Part shown: piece by piece, positions 9,377-18,421 of the stretch
Position numbering within the stretch: position 1 is the first letter of the stretch
Layout: the number at the start of each line of letters is the position of its first letter
Origin: Phycisphaeraceae bacterium
GTDB taxonomy: Bacteria; Planctomycetota; Phycisphaerae; Phycisphaerales; UBA1924
Direction of reading: 5' to 3'
NCBI GenBank assembly: GCA_019636695.1
Contig: JAHBXD010000006.1
Location: forward strand, 62,001-126,000
DNA length: 64,000 nt
Position numbers and translations under genes: made by a program
Notes under the pieces: generated by a model
Told to the model about the DNA's origin: nothing
Seen by the model: only the letters and a program-made list of their open reading frames with translations
Database searches by the model: none

Positions 9377-9488
9377 GGTGTTGGCTCCTGAATGTCTTAT
9401 GGAACCGTAGGACGCCGCGACGTTCTCGGGCGTTCGAAGCGAGAAGTCCGCGAACATGCCGTGTCGTCCGGATGCGACGCCCGATAGC

Positions 9489-9493
9489 AGGAG
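9489..9493 (+). promoter_or_regulatory. Shine-Dalgarno site deciding a GTG start
   Basis: AGGAG lies six bases upstream of the GTG at 9500, supporting that codon as the start of the histidine kinase; later in-frame ATGs at 9533 and 9557 have no such site. Confidence 0.6.
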
Positions 9494-9499
9494 AGTGAG

Positions 9500-10369
9500 G
9501 TGTGCACGCGACAGCCGTATGCAGGTTCAGCGATGGCGAACCGATGCGACGTCGCCATGAGTCAGCGCCACCCACGTCGTCCATTCGGGTTCCTGCCGCG
9601 ATCGGCCCGAGATCCCGATAGTGCCGCCGAGCGTCTCGGGCGTCTCGATGTCCTTGCCCACGAACTCAGCGGCCTGCTCGATGGATCAATGCGATGCCTC
9701 GGCCTGGCCATTCGGTCGATCTCCGCCGTCGAAGAGGCTGCCCAGGAACTGGTCGATGCGCAGACCCAGATCGAAGCCGCCCGGCGATCCCTCGAGCGCA
9801 TGAGCGAACTGGTCGAGGCGGCGATGAACGGTTCGGCCGCGTCAATAGGGGCTGTCCTGACCGGTGCAAGCCGCCCCGTAAGTCTCGGCGAGGCGGTGCG
9901 TCACGCGATCGATGTCGTCAGGCCGGTTGCATCGGCGAATCAGACGAGCGTCGATTGGACCGCGCCGGATGAAGTTGATGATGTCCTCGCCGGTCCGCTC
10001 TATGTCGTCATGCTCAACGGATTGCGAAACGCCGTGGAATCGGTCGCACGCGCGGGCGAACGCGGCAGCGTGAGGATGCGCCTGCATCTGCAGCAGAAAG
10101 TCGCGCAGCGGTGGATCGTGATCGAGATTGAAGATGACGGCCAGGGGCTTCCCTCGGGGGTATTGCCCGCGAGCCTCTTTGAACCAGGCGCATCGACCAA
10201 ACCCCGAGGCGGCGGACTTGGGCTTGCCTTGATCCGACAGGTTGTCGCAGATCTCGGAGGTTTCGTCGAACTGACAAATGGCGATGGACCTGCCCAGCGG
10301 AAGGGCGCGCTGCTTCGCGTGGTCTGTCCTCTTGTCGAATCACAGGGCGACCGTCTGATCGGCGGTTGA
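9500..10369 (+). CDS. Histidine kinase lacking a visible sensor or membrane domain
   Basis: A 289-residue protein. After ~50 unremarkable residues comes an H-box-like segment with a candidate phosphoacceptor (LAHELSG), a helical dimerisation region, and a HATPase domain with an N-box (NGLRNAVES), a G1 box (EDDGQGLPSG) and a G2 box (GGGLGLALIRQ). There is no transmembrane segment or PAS domain, so it is a soluble kinase that may sense through a partner. The response-regulator gene starts 27 bp downstream, making a probable two-component pair. The GTG start is backed by a close AGGAG site. Confidence 0.8.
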   Translation: MCTRQPYAGSAMANRCDVAMSQRHPRRPFGFLPRSARDPDSAAERLGRLDVLAHELSGLLDGSMRCLGLAIRSISAVEEAAQELVDAQTQIEAARRSLERMSELVEAAMNGSAASIGAVLTGASRPVSLGEAVRHAIDVVRPVASANQTSVDWTAPDEVDDVLAGPLYVVMLNGLRNAVESVARAGERGSVRMRLHLQQKVAQRWIVIEIEDDGQGLPSGVLPASLFEPGASTKPRGGGLGLALIRQVVADLGGFVELTNGDGPAQRKGALLRVVCPLVESQGDRLIGG

Positions 10370-10385
10370 GTGATTCCGCAACGCC

Positions 10386-10391
10386 AGGAGG
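10386..10391 (+). promoter_or_regulatory. Shine-Dalgarno site of the NtrC-type regulator
   Basis: AGGAGG lies four bases before the ATG at 10396 and fixes that start over the TTG at 10366 that overlaps the kinase gene. Confidence 0.65.
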
Positions 10392-10395
10392 TCAC

Positions 10396-11838
10396 ATGAA
10401 CCACGCCCGGATACTCATTGTGGACAACGATCCGGTTGTCGCAGACTCACTCGCCGAGTTCCTTCGCCGCGAAGGACACGAATCAGCCACGGCCTACGAC
10501 GCGATCGAGGCCCTCGCTATCCTCGAACAGACGCGAGCCGGAAGGCCCGATACCGCTGCCCCCTTCGCCCTGGTCATAACCGATGTCGCCATGCCGGGCA
10601 TGGACGGCATGGAGCTTCTTCGCTCGGTTCTGCGCGCATATCCCGGCACGGCGGTTGTCATGCTCACCGGATATGGTTCGATCGAAAGTGCCGTCGAAGC
10701 CCTGCGCATCGGTGCGAGTGACTATCTCACCAAACCCGTCGTTGATGCCGAACTGCGTGTCGCCGTCGAGCGAGCGCTCCGCCAGCATACGCTCATGGCC
10801 GAGAACCTTCGCCTCAGAAAGCAACTCGATACTCAGCACGGACTGGACGCGATTGTCGGCGCTGATCATCGCATGCAGAAAATCTATCAGCTCATCGAGG
10901 CGGTCGCGCCAAGCCGAACCACCGTGCTGATGACCGGCGAGAGCGGCACCGGAAAGAGCATGGTCGCTCGTGCGATCCACCTGCGCAGCCCCAGGCGAGA
11001 TGGCCCCTTCGTCGAACTTGCCTGCGGCAGCATTCCCGAAACGCTTCTCGAAAGTGAGCTGTTCGGCCATGTCAAGGGCGCTTTCACGGGCGCCCACGCC
11101 GACAAAGTCGGCAAATTCCTCGCTGCCGACGGGGGCACCATCTTTCTTGACGAAATCAACAGTGCCTCGCCGGCCATGCAACTTAAACTTCTTCGAGTGC
11201 TTCAGGAGCGCCGCTTCGAGCCTGTCGGCGGCACGCAGACCGTCGAGGTCGATGTCCGCATCGTGCTTGCGGGCAACCAGCCGCTTGAAGACCTCGTCGC
11301 TGCCGGTGCATTCAGGCAAGATTTGTACTACCGAATCAACGTCGTCAAAATCGAGCTTCCACCCCTCCGCGAGCGCGTCGGCGACATCCCCCTTCTCGCC
11401 GAGACTTTTCTTGCCCGGTTCGGGGCTGAACTCGGAAAACAACTCGTCGGTTTCACTCCCGAAGCCCTCGATGCGCTCAGGAAGTATCACTATCCCGGCA
11501 ATGTCAGAGAACTCCAGAACATCATCGAGCGTGCGGCGGTGCTCGGGGATCGACCGACCATAGGCCTTGACGATCTTCCCCCCGAAGTCGTCCATAGCGC
11601 GCAAGGCATTCTCGCCCGTCTCCCTTCCCGAGCCGATGCCGACGACACCCCGTGGCGCCCCATGCCATTGGAAGAGGCCCTCCGCGAGCCTGAGCGGAAC
11701 ATCATCCTCAAAGCCCTCAAAGCCAACGGGTTCAATCGCCAGAAAACCGCTGATGAACTCGCGATCAACCGCACAACGCTCTATAAAAAAATGAAGCAAC
11801 TGGATATCGACCCCGGCGACGAACGTATCGCCGGATGA
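10396..11838 (+). CDS. NtrC-family sigma-54-dependent response regulator
   Basis: A 480-residue protein with three modules. The receiver domain has phosphoacceptor D63 (ITDVAMPGMDG) and K113 (LTKP). The AAA+ sigma-54 activator domain has Walker A GESGTGKS (181-188), the sigma-54-contacting GAFTGA loop (228-233) and Walker B FLDE (ending 253). The C-terminus is a Fis-type helix-turn-helix (NRQKTADELAINRTTLYKKM). It should switch on sigma-54 promoters when phosphorylated by the kinase encoded just upstream. Its targets are unknown; I found no convincing -24/-12 element nearby. apt begins 83 bp downstream on the same strand. Confidence 0.93.
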   Translation: MNHARILIVDNDPVVADSLAEFLRREGHESATAYDAIEALAILEQTRAGRPDTAAPFALVITDVAMPGMDGMELLRSVLRAYPGTAVVMLTGYGSIESAVEALRIGASDYLTKPVVDAELRVAVERALRQHTLMAENLRLRKQLDTQHGLDAIVGADHRMQKIYQLIEAVAPSRTTVLMTGESGTGKSMVARAIHLRSPRRDGPFVELACGSIPETLLESELFGHVKGAFTGAHADKVGKFLAADGGTIFLDEINSASPAMQLKLLRVLQERRFEPVGGTQTVEVDVRIVLAGNQPLEDLVAAGAFRQDLYYRINVVKIELPPLRERVGDIPLLAETFLARFGAELGKQLVGFTPEALDALRKYHYPGNVRELQNIIERAAVLGDRPTIGLDDLPPEVVHSAQGILARLPSRADADDTPWRPMPLEEALREPERNIILKALKANGFNRQKTADELAINRTTLYKKMKQLDIDPGDERIAG

Positions 11839-11921
11839 GACCTGACTTCTCCCGGGTGACGAGGGATGCTCCGGCCGCGCTGCGCGGCAACAATGCCGAC
11901 GGCCGAAGCGCCGGAGCACCC

Positions 11922-12440
11922 ATGGATCTCAAAACATACATTCGTGACGTCCCTGACTTTCCCAAGCCGGGAATCAACTTCAAAGACTTCACTCCGCTCC
12001 TGGCCGACCCGGCTTCCCTTGCCCTTTCCGTCGAACTCATGGCCAATCCGTTCCGAGGCAAAGGAATCGAAATGGTCGTCGGGGCGGAGAGCCGTGGCTT
12101 CATCTTCGGCATTGCTATCGCTCAGGCCCTTTCCGTCGGCTTCGTTCCAATCCGGAAACCAGGCAAATTGCCCCGGAGCGTTCGTGGTGTTGATTATGCC
12201 CTCGAATACGGTTCAGATCGTCTCGAAATTCACTCCGACGCCCTCCACCCAGGCATGCGCTGCCTGCTTGTGGATGACCTGCTTGCCACAGGCGGCACCA
12301 TGGCCGCCGCCTGCGAGCTTACCCGCCTCTCTGGCGCTTTGATTGCGGGCATTGCGGTCTTGATCGAATTGACGTTCCTCCAGGGTCGAACCGGCCTTCA
12401 GCGCTACGGGGCCGATGTGCACTCCGTGCTGAAATACTGA
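11922..12440 (+). CDS. apt: Adenine phosphoribosyltransferase
   Basis: A 172-residue enzyme of the type I PRTase fold that converts adenine and PRPP to AMP in purine salvage. The PRPP loop is LLVDDLLATGGTMAA (115-129), and the family N-terminus (IRDVPDFPKPGINFKDFTPLL) is present. The start at 11922 gives the normal family length and has GGAG six bases upstream; a longer frame starting at 11835 overlaps the regulator stop by four bases (ATGA) and would add 29 non-conserved residues. Confidence 0.93.
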   Translation: MDLKTYIRDVPDFPKPGINFKDFTPLLADPASLALSVELMANPFRGKGIEMVVGAESRGFIFGIAIAQALSVGFVPIRKPGKLPRSVRGVDYALEYGSDRLEIHSDALHPGMRCLLVDDLLATGGTMAAACELTRLSGALIAGIAVLIELTFLQGRTGLQRYGADVHSVLKY

Positions 12441-12572
12441 TTCCATGCCTTCGTATGCCGGATACACCTTGAGGCCCCAAAAATATTCTAACAAATCACC
12501 GCCCGTCGATTGCCATGGGTACCCTTGCCCGCCGCAATTCTTTCGGAAGCATTCCGCGGGAGGCTATTTCGC

Positions 12573-13985
12573 ATGCTGGGCAGGATCTTTAAGGCATATG
12601 ACATCCGGGGAACCTACCCCGATCTCCTTACCGACAACATGGCTTGGCAAATCGGTTTCGGCGCCAGCAAGTTCCTTCTCGGAGATGCCGCCTCCGCCGG
12701 TGAAACCAGTCCGATGATGAAGAACATCGTTGTCGGGCGCGACATGCGCAAAAGCAGTCCCACCCTCTCCAAGGAACTGATCGCCGGGTTGAACGCTCAG
12801 GGCGGCGGCGTCATCGACCTCGGGATGGTCGATACGCCCTTCATTTACTTTGCGATCAACCATTTGGATTGTGCGGGTGGTGTCATGGTTACCGCGAGCC
12901 ACAATCCACCGCAGTACAACGGCTTCAAAATCAGCAAACGCAGGGCCAAGCCCGTCGGCGAGGCCACAGGCCTGGCCGAGATCCGCAAGTTCGCCGCCAT
13001 GGCTGAGCGCAGCACGGTCACTCCCGCGGGCGGCCGTTACGAGCAGCGGGATCTCTGGGATGCCTACATCCGGCACGTTCTCTCGTTCCTCGACCTCAAG
13101 GGCAGGAAACTCAAAGTTGCCGTCGATGCCAGCAACGGCATGGCCGGCACAACAGTGCCTCGTGTCTTCGGACGCAAGGGTGCTGCCGTGCCCGGGCTTG
13201 AGATCATCGAACTGAATTTTGATAATTCCAAGGGCGAGTTTGTTCACGAACCAAATCCCCTGGTGCCGGCCAACCTTGCCATGCTTCAGGAAGCCGTCCG
13301 CAAGCACAAGGCCGATGTGGGCATTTGCTTCGACGGCGATGCTGACCGGTGCATCATCGTTGATGAAAATGCTGAAATCGTCGGGTGCGATCACCTGACC
13401 GCGCTCCTCGCCAGGTGGTTCCTCAACAAGGCTCCCGGTTCGTCGATCGTCTACGACCTTCGCTCCAGCAAAGCCGTCAGCGAAGACATCGCCGCGGCGG
13501 GGGGCATCCCCGTGCGCGGCCGCGTCGGGCACGTCTTCATGAAGCAACTCCTTGCCGAGCGCAAAGGGGTCTTCGGCGGTGAACTCTCCGGCCATTTCTA
13601 CTTTCGCGACAACTTCAACGCCGACTCCGGCGTCATCGCCATGGCAAGCGTCCTCACCGTTCTTGCACACAGCGGGAAACAAGTCAGCGAACTCATCCGT
13701 CCGATCGCGCGCTATCGCCAATCCGGAGAGATCAACTTCGAAATCGAGGACAAAGAAGGCGCCATGGCCGCCATGCGAGGCGAATATGCTTCGCGAGCCG
13801 AAAGCATCGACGACCTTGACGGCGTCACCATCGACTGCTTCAAACGCGAAGGCTGGTGGTGCAACATCCGCAAAAGCAACACCGAACCACTCCTCCGCCT
13901 GAACGCCGAGGCCAAGGACGACAAAATTCTTACCCGCATCATCGCCGAGATTTCACCAAAACTCGGCAAACGGGTCGACCACTAA
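12573..13985 (+). CDS. manB: Phosphomannomutase / phosphoglucomutase (alpha-D-phosphohexomutase)
   Basis: A 470-residue alpha-D-phosphohexomutase. The phospho-serine loop is VTASHNPP (S109), the metal loop is CFDGDADRC (D254, D256, D258), the sugar-specificity loop contains GGELSGH, and the phosphate-binding loop is KSNTEPLLR. It interconverts mannose or glucose 6- and 1-phosphates to feed nucleotide-sugar synthesis. The ATG at 12573 is preceded by GGGAGG nine bases upstream and matches the family N-terminus (IFKAYDIRG). The longer frame from 12510 was rejected. Confidence 0.9.
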   Translation: MLGRIFKAYDIRGTYPDLLTDNMAWQIGFGASKFLLGDAASAGETSPMMKNIVVGRDMRKSSPTLSKELIAGLNAQGGGVIDLGMVDTPFIYFAINHLDCAGGVMVTASHNPPQYNGFKISKRRAKPVGEATGLAEIRKFAAMAERSTVTPAGGRYEQRDLWDAYIRHVLSFLDLKGRKLKVAVDASNGMAGTTVPRVFGRKGAAVPGLEIIELNFDNSKGEFVHEPNPLVPANLAMLQEAVRKHKADVGICFDGDADRCIIVDENAEIVGCDHLTALLARWFLNKAPGSSIVYDLRSSKAVSEDIAAAGGIPVRGRVGHVFMKQLLAERKGVFGGELSGHFYFRDNFNADSGVIAMASVLTVLAHSGKQVSELIRPIARYRQSGEINFEIEDKEGAMAAMRGEYASRAESIDDLDGVTIDCFKREGWWCNIRKSNTEPLLRLNAEAKDDKILTRIIAEISPKLGKRVDH

Positions 13986-14200
13986 GACTGTGACAGGAAG
14001 AGCCGGTGCCTTGCGCTGGAGTTCGCGAAGTTTCGGGTGGTCCGATAACTCAAGAGCGCGGCCATAATCTTCAACGCACGCGGCATCTCAGGCCCAGATC
14101 AGGGGCCGCATCATCAGGTGAAGACAAGCGGTCGCCACGTGCGATGTTTCGGTGGTCGAAACGATGTCCTGCGGGCGGCGGTTCTTCTTGTAGGTCGATC

Positions 14201-15757
14201 ATGAACCTCACCCAGTTCCTTGAACACTGGAAGATCGCCGAGAACCCGTTCAGGGCCGAGGAAGCCCGCAACGACGATGTCTTCGCCCGCCTGTGTGCGG
14301 CCTCTGCCGAAGCTGTCGCCGGCAGCCGCCCTTCCGCACTTCCCGGTCTTGTCCACAGCGACTTTGAGAAAATCCTCGGACAGTTGACCCGCCCCAGCAG
14401 CGCCGTCGTCTTCGGTGAGAAGGGCAGCGGGAAAACCGCCATCCGCCTCCAGATTGAAGCCGCAGTCGATGCCCATAACCGCACCCACCCTAATGCACGC
14501 GTGCTGCTCGTCCCCTATGACGACCTCAACAGCAAGCTCGATGCACTCGTCGAAGCCTCGGGCACAACACCGCTCGAAGCGTTCCGCACCATTCGCTTGG
14601 TCGATCACCTTGATGCCATTCTCTCCATCGCCGTAACACGCCTTATAGATGCCGTCTTGCGTCGCTCCGGAAGCGAAGGGCCCGATGTGCTCGGGCCTGA
14701 GCCGGCACGCGCTGTCAAACGCATGGAGCTATCACTCAAACGCGACCTCCTCCTCCTCCAGACGGTCTACGACGCCGACGAGCGAGCTGACGAACGCACC
14801 CGTCGCCTCACACGGTTGATCCGTCTGCCGCGTGCGGCGTCGCGGAGAGTGCTCAACGTCTTGGTCTACGGCGGCTGGCTGGTTCCCGCCGGGGTGTTGA
14901 CCGCATACCTGACGATCGGCGAGAAACTGGCCGATAACATCTGGGCTGCTGCGTTCGCCGCGGCGGTGGCTGGGTGGGGGGGGTGTCTTTTCAAGAGATT
15001 CGGCTGGGACCGAATGAGGCTGGCCCGCATCGCCCGCCGCGTAACCCGTCAGACTCGCCTGGTCGATCGTGACGAGGCCTCGCTCGTGCGTTCACTCGCC
15101 CGGCTCGATCCACACGATCGCCGGGCCTCGATTGTACCCATGACCGATTCCGACGAGACGCGTTACGCCATGCTCTCGCGGCTCCGGCGTGTGCTTCAAG
15201 TGCACGGCTATACCGGTCTGGTTGTTGTCGTCGATCGCGTTGACGAACCCACGCTGATCAGCGGCGACCCGGAGAAAATGCGCGCTGTTATCTGGCCCAT
15301 GTTCAACAACAAGTTCATGCAGCAGGAAGGGATCGGCATCAAAATGCTGCTCCCGCTCGACTTGCGCTATGCCCTCTTCAAGGAAAGCAGCGCATTCTTC
15401 CAGGAAGCCCGCCTCGACAAACAGGGTCTCGTCGAGCGCCTCGTCTGGACTGGCCCGATGCTCTATGACCTTTGCTCGGCCCGCCTGAATGCCTGTCGCC
15501 CTGAAGGCGCCGAGCGCCTCAGCCTGCTCGATCTCTTCGCCGACGATGTGACCCGTCAGGATCTCGTCGATGCCCTCGACCAGATGCACCAGCCGCGCGA
15601 TGCCTTCAAACTCATCTACCGCTGCCTGACCGAGCACTGCGCCAACGTCAGTGTCGAACAAGGCGCCTTTCGCGTTCATCGTTCCGTCCTCGATCACGTC
15701 CGACGTCAGGAGGTCGAACGTCTTCAGCAGCTCTACCGCGGCATACGCCCGGGTTGA
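14201..15757 (+). CDS. P-loop NTPase with two central transmembrane segments
   Basis: A 518-residue protein of no family I can name. Walker A is GEKGSGKT (72-79) and a Walker-B-like strand is LVVVVDRVDEP (340-350). Two hydrophobic segments (about 217-237 and 244-264) interrupt the NTPase, which makes it a membrane-tethered STAND- or KAP-like ATPase with both nucleotide motifs on the same side. Short acidic and basic helices flank the membrane pair. A methyltransferase gene follows after 90 bp. The ATG at 14201 is preceded by a weak TAGGTC; the frame extends upstream to 14006 without conserved character. Confidence 0.62.
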   Translation: MNLTQFLEHWKIAENPFRAEEARNDDVFARLCAASAEAVAGSRPSALPGLVHSDFEKILGQLTRPSSAVVFGEKGSGKTAIRLQIEAAVDAHNRTHPNARVLLVPYDDLNSKLDALVEASGTTPLEAFRTIRLVDHLDAILSIAVTRLIDAVLRRSGSEGPDVLGPEPARAVKRMELSLKRDLLLLQTVYDADERADERTRRLTRLIRLPRAASRRVLNVLVYGGWLVPAGVLTAYLTIGEKLADNIWAAAFAAAVAGWGGCLFKRFGWDRMRLARIARRVTRQTRLVDRDEASLVRSLARLDPHDRRASIVPMTDSDETRYAMLSRLRRVLQVHGYTGLVVVVDRVDEPTLISGDPEKMRAVIWPMFNNKFMQQEGIGIKMLLPLDLRYALFKESSAFFQEARLDKQGLVERLVWTGPMLYDLCSARLNACRPEGAERLSLLDLFADDVTRQDLVDALDQMHQPRDAFKLIYRCLTEHCANVSVEQGAFRVHRSVLDHVRRQEVERLQQLYRGIRPG

Positions 15758-15847
15758 CCCGTCTTCAAGAATGCCGCATGCCCTCGATGTCCCGCACCCT
15801 GATGCCGCCTCTCCGACTGTGCTCCACAATCCCACTTACGCTGTGTC

Positions 15848-16720
15848 GTGAATCCCAACCGGCTCTCCAACCTCGCCGAGCCTCAGCGCAATCCACCATC
15901 AAACTCGGAAATGTGCCCCGCCGTGGATCCCCTCGACCTCTACGAACTCTGCGTCCAATCGCCTGATCGCGATGTGGCCCTCCTCAGGGCGATCCACGGC
16001 ACCGATCCACGCACACTCGGCGAAGATTTCTCCGGCACGGCCGCGCTCAGCCGAGAGTGGGTTCGCGCTCTCCCGCGGGGCCGCGCTGTCGCCGTTGATC
16101 ACGATGCGAACGTGCTCGCGCGTGCGTCGGATACTCCGCGTCTCACAACCGTACATGGTGATGTTCTCGATTGCACCCAACGCGCCGATGTCATCTTTGT
16201 GGGCAACTTCTCCATCGGTGAATGGCACGATCGCCTATCCCTTATCAACTATCTAAGGCACGCGCGCTCGCGAATCCGTCCCGGCGGTGTTTTCGTGTGT
16301 GATCTCTACGGCGGAGTCGATGCCTACCAGAGAGGAACGATCAAGGAAGAGCGCCTCGGCCCCGCAGGAGAACGCATCACCTACACGTGGGAGCAGCGCC
16401 ACGCCGACCCCACGACCGGCCGCGTCGTCAACGCCCTTCACTTCGCGGTCAAATCCCCGCGTCGCCCGCGACAGATGTATCACGATGCGTTCGTCTATCA
16501 CTGGCGGCTCTGGTCGATTCCCGAACTGCGTGATGCCATGCTCGAAGCAGGCTTCGCCGCAACCCAGGTATACCACCGCTTTGCACACGCAGTCGACCAG
16601 GACGGCGAAGTGCACGTTCAGCCGCTCGGCCAAGGCGAGGAACTTGAACCGGCCTACTTCGTCTTCATCGTCGGGCGCACGCGCCGGCCGCCGCGTGCGG
16701 CGTCCCGCTCATCCGGATGA
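15848..16720 (+). CDS. Class I SAM-dependent methyltransferase
   Basis: A 290-residue methyltransferase. Motif I is LGEDFSGTAALSREW, motif II has AVAVDHDANVLARA, and later segments include VGNFSIGEWHDR and VFVCDLYGG, a pattern seen in a widespread class of uncharacterised SAM methyltransferases with a WRLWSIPEL C-terminal region. The substrate is unknown. The start is uncertain: the GTG at 15848 gives this length, while the ATG at 15911 begins close to the first conserved residues (MCPAVDPLDLYEL). The gene is convergent with hldE. Confidence 0.75.
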   Translation: MNPNRLSNLAEPQRNPPSNSEMCPAVDPLDLYELCVQSPDRDVALLRAIHGTDPRTLGEDFSGTAALSREWVRALPRGRAVAVDHDANVLARASDTPRLTTVHGDVLDCTQRADVIFVGNFSIGEWHDRLSLINYLRHARSRIRPGGVFVCDLYGGVDAYQRGTIKEERLGPAGERITYTWEQRHADPTTGRVVNALHFAVKSPRRPRQMYHDAFVYHWRLWSIPELRDAMLEAGFAATQVYHRFAHAVDQDGEVHVQPLGQGEELEPAYFVFIVGRTRRPPRAASRSSG

Positions 16721-16792
16721 TCAACATGCACAAGATGCGCTGGCGTTCCGCTTCGCTTGAAAATAAGCAGGCTCCGTCACGGGCGGTGCGTG

Positions 16793-18274
16793 CTACCCAT
16801 CACGCATCTTCGCGATCGTCGCGGTCGTCGAACGACCTTTGACCGCAGGCACAATCTCGACTCGTCCGCCGCACGATTCGACAAAATCTCCGCCCACGAC
16901 CTGCTCACGGGTATAGTCGCCGCCTTTGACCAGCACGTCAGGGCGCAACGCCCCGAGAAGCCGCTCCGGGGTGTCATCGGAGAACAGGATGACGGCGTTC
17001 ACCCCTCCGAGTGCGGCAAGCACCTTGGCGCGGTCATCTTGGTGGTTCACAGGTCGGCCTGCGCCCTTCAGGCGTGCCACCGAGGCGTCGTCGTTGATGG
17101 CGACAATAAGAAAATCGCCGTGTTTGGCGGCCTCTTCAATCAGATGCACGTGCCCTGAGTGCAGCACATCGAAGCAGCCGTTGGTGAAAACGATCCGCTT
17201 GCCATGCTGGCGGTGTGCAGCGACCTCGATCACCAGTTGATCGAGCGTGCGGAGTTTTCCGGCCGTGCCCGAGCGTTCGGTCAGCAGTTGGTGATGAATG
17301 CGCTCAAGCGGGATTGGTTCAACCCCGAAAACCTCGACCTCAAGTCCCGCCGCGGTGTTGGCGAAACGCACCGCGTCGGGCCAGGGAATCTGGTTGGCAC
17401 GTGCCGCGGCAAGACCGGCGAGCATCATGTCACCAGCGCCGGTGACGTCATACACCTGCCGGGCTACGGTCGGAATCGGCAGCGGCTCGCAGTCGCGCTG
17501 GTGAAGCAATGCTCCGTGCCGATCGAGCGTCAGCACCACGGCATCGAGCGACAGGGTGTCCAGCAGGCGTCCCGAAACAGCCGCATTGCGCCCGAGGGTT
17601 TCCCCGGGGTCCGTAGGAAGGCTGGTCGCCAGCTCGGCCTCGTTCCGATTGGGGGTGATGCACGTAGCCGAGCGATAACGGCTGTAGTCGTCAATCGCCG
17701 CAGGGTCCACCAGCACCGGAACACCCGCGTTGCGGCAGAGTGCAATCACGGCCTGGCAGAGCTCCGCGGAACAGACACCTTTGTTGTAATCTTCAATGCA
17801 CACAACACTTGCGCGCGGCAAAGCGATGCGAAACGAATCCACGATCTGGTCGATGATGCGCGTCGGGATCGGGTCGCGAGATTCATAATCAACGCGGAAC
17901 ATTTTCTGAGGGTGGCGTTGTTGCGCCAGGCCGATCAGCGAACGCTTCACGGTGGTCGGTCGGTCATGATCGACAATCAGGCCTGACGCGTCGATCCCCT
18001 TTCCCGAAAGGGTCTCCTTGAGGGCGCGGCCATCCTCATCGGCGCCGACCACACCGAAGCCCAGCACCCGGCCCTTCATCGCGATGAGGTCATGACAGAC
18101 ATTCGCCGCTCCACCCGGGCGATTTTCGGAGCGCCGAACACGGAGCACAGGCACCGGCGCATCGGCGGATAACCGCTCGGCATCTCCGTAGACAAGTTGA
18201 TCGAGCATGAAATCGCCGACAACCAGCGCCGTGAAGGGCTTCCATTCGGCAAGATGCTGGAGAAGTGAATCCAA
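16793..18274 (-). CDS. hldE: Bifunctional heptose 7-phosphate kinase / heptose 1-phosphate adenylyltransferase
   Basis: A 493-residue fusion of two enzymes of ADP-heptose synthesis. Residues 1-330 are a PfkB/ribokinase-type kinase with the catalytic GAGD (279-282). Residues ~358-493 are a cytidylyltransferase-fold domain with FTNGCFDVLHSGH (HxGH at 372-375). The two-domain order is that of E. coli HldE (RfaE). The product ADP-D-glycero-D-manno-heptose could feed the GT9 heptosyltransferase at 20963-22027. The start codon is TTG at 18274, with no strong ribosome-binding site; no alternative upstream start is in frame. Confidence 0.93.
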   Translation of the reverse strand: MDSLLQHLAEWKPFTALVVGDFMLDQLVYGDAERLSADAPVPVLRVRRSENRPGGAANVCHDLIAMKGRVLGFGVVGADEDGRALKETLSGKGIDASGLIVDHDRPTTVKRSLIGLAQQRHPQKMFRVDYESRDPIPTRIIDQIVDSFRIALPRASVVCIEDYNKGVCSAELCQAVIALCRNAGVPVLVDPAAIDDYSRYRSATCITPNRNEAELATSLPTDPGETLGRNAAVSGRLLDTLSLDAVVLTLDRHGALLHQRDCEPLPIPTVARQVYDVTGAGDMMLAGLAAARANQIPWPDAVRFANTAAGLEVEVFGVEPIPLERIHHQLLTERSGTAGKLRTLDQLVIEVAAHRQHGKRIVFTNGCFDVLHSGHVHLIEEAAKHGDFLIVAINDDASVARLKGAGRPVNHQDDRAKVLAALGGVNAVILFSDDTPERLLGALRPDVLVKGGDYTREQVVGGDFVESCGGRVEIVPAVKGRSTTATIAKMRDG

Positions 18275-18421
18275 AGGAGAGTTCCAGACAATTCCAACGC
18301 CAGAACGGGGAAACGGCAGGAGCGAAAGAGCGACGCGAGGGTGGCGGTCCTTGCAGCCAGAGCCTCATCCAATCCCCCTCGGCAAGAGGGTATCCGTCGA
18401 ACGCCACCAAAGGAGGGGGGG

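Noticed and set aside
10483..11919. 478-residue frame antisense to the NtrC-type regulator
   Set aside because: The plus-strand frame carries receiver, AAA+ and Fis motifs; the antisense frame has none.
12564..13721. 385-residue frame antisense to the phosphomannomutase
   Set aside because: The plus-strand frame has the phosphoserine and metal loops; the antisense frame has no recognisable features.
18330..18421. Hairpin CCCTC...GAGGG downstream of the orphan kinase as a terminator
   Set aside because: No T-rich tract follows on the minus strand, so I left it out as a feature.
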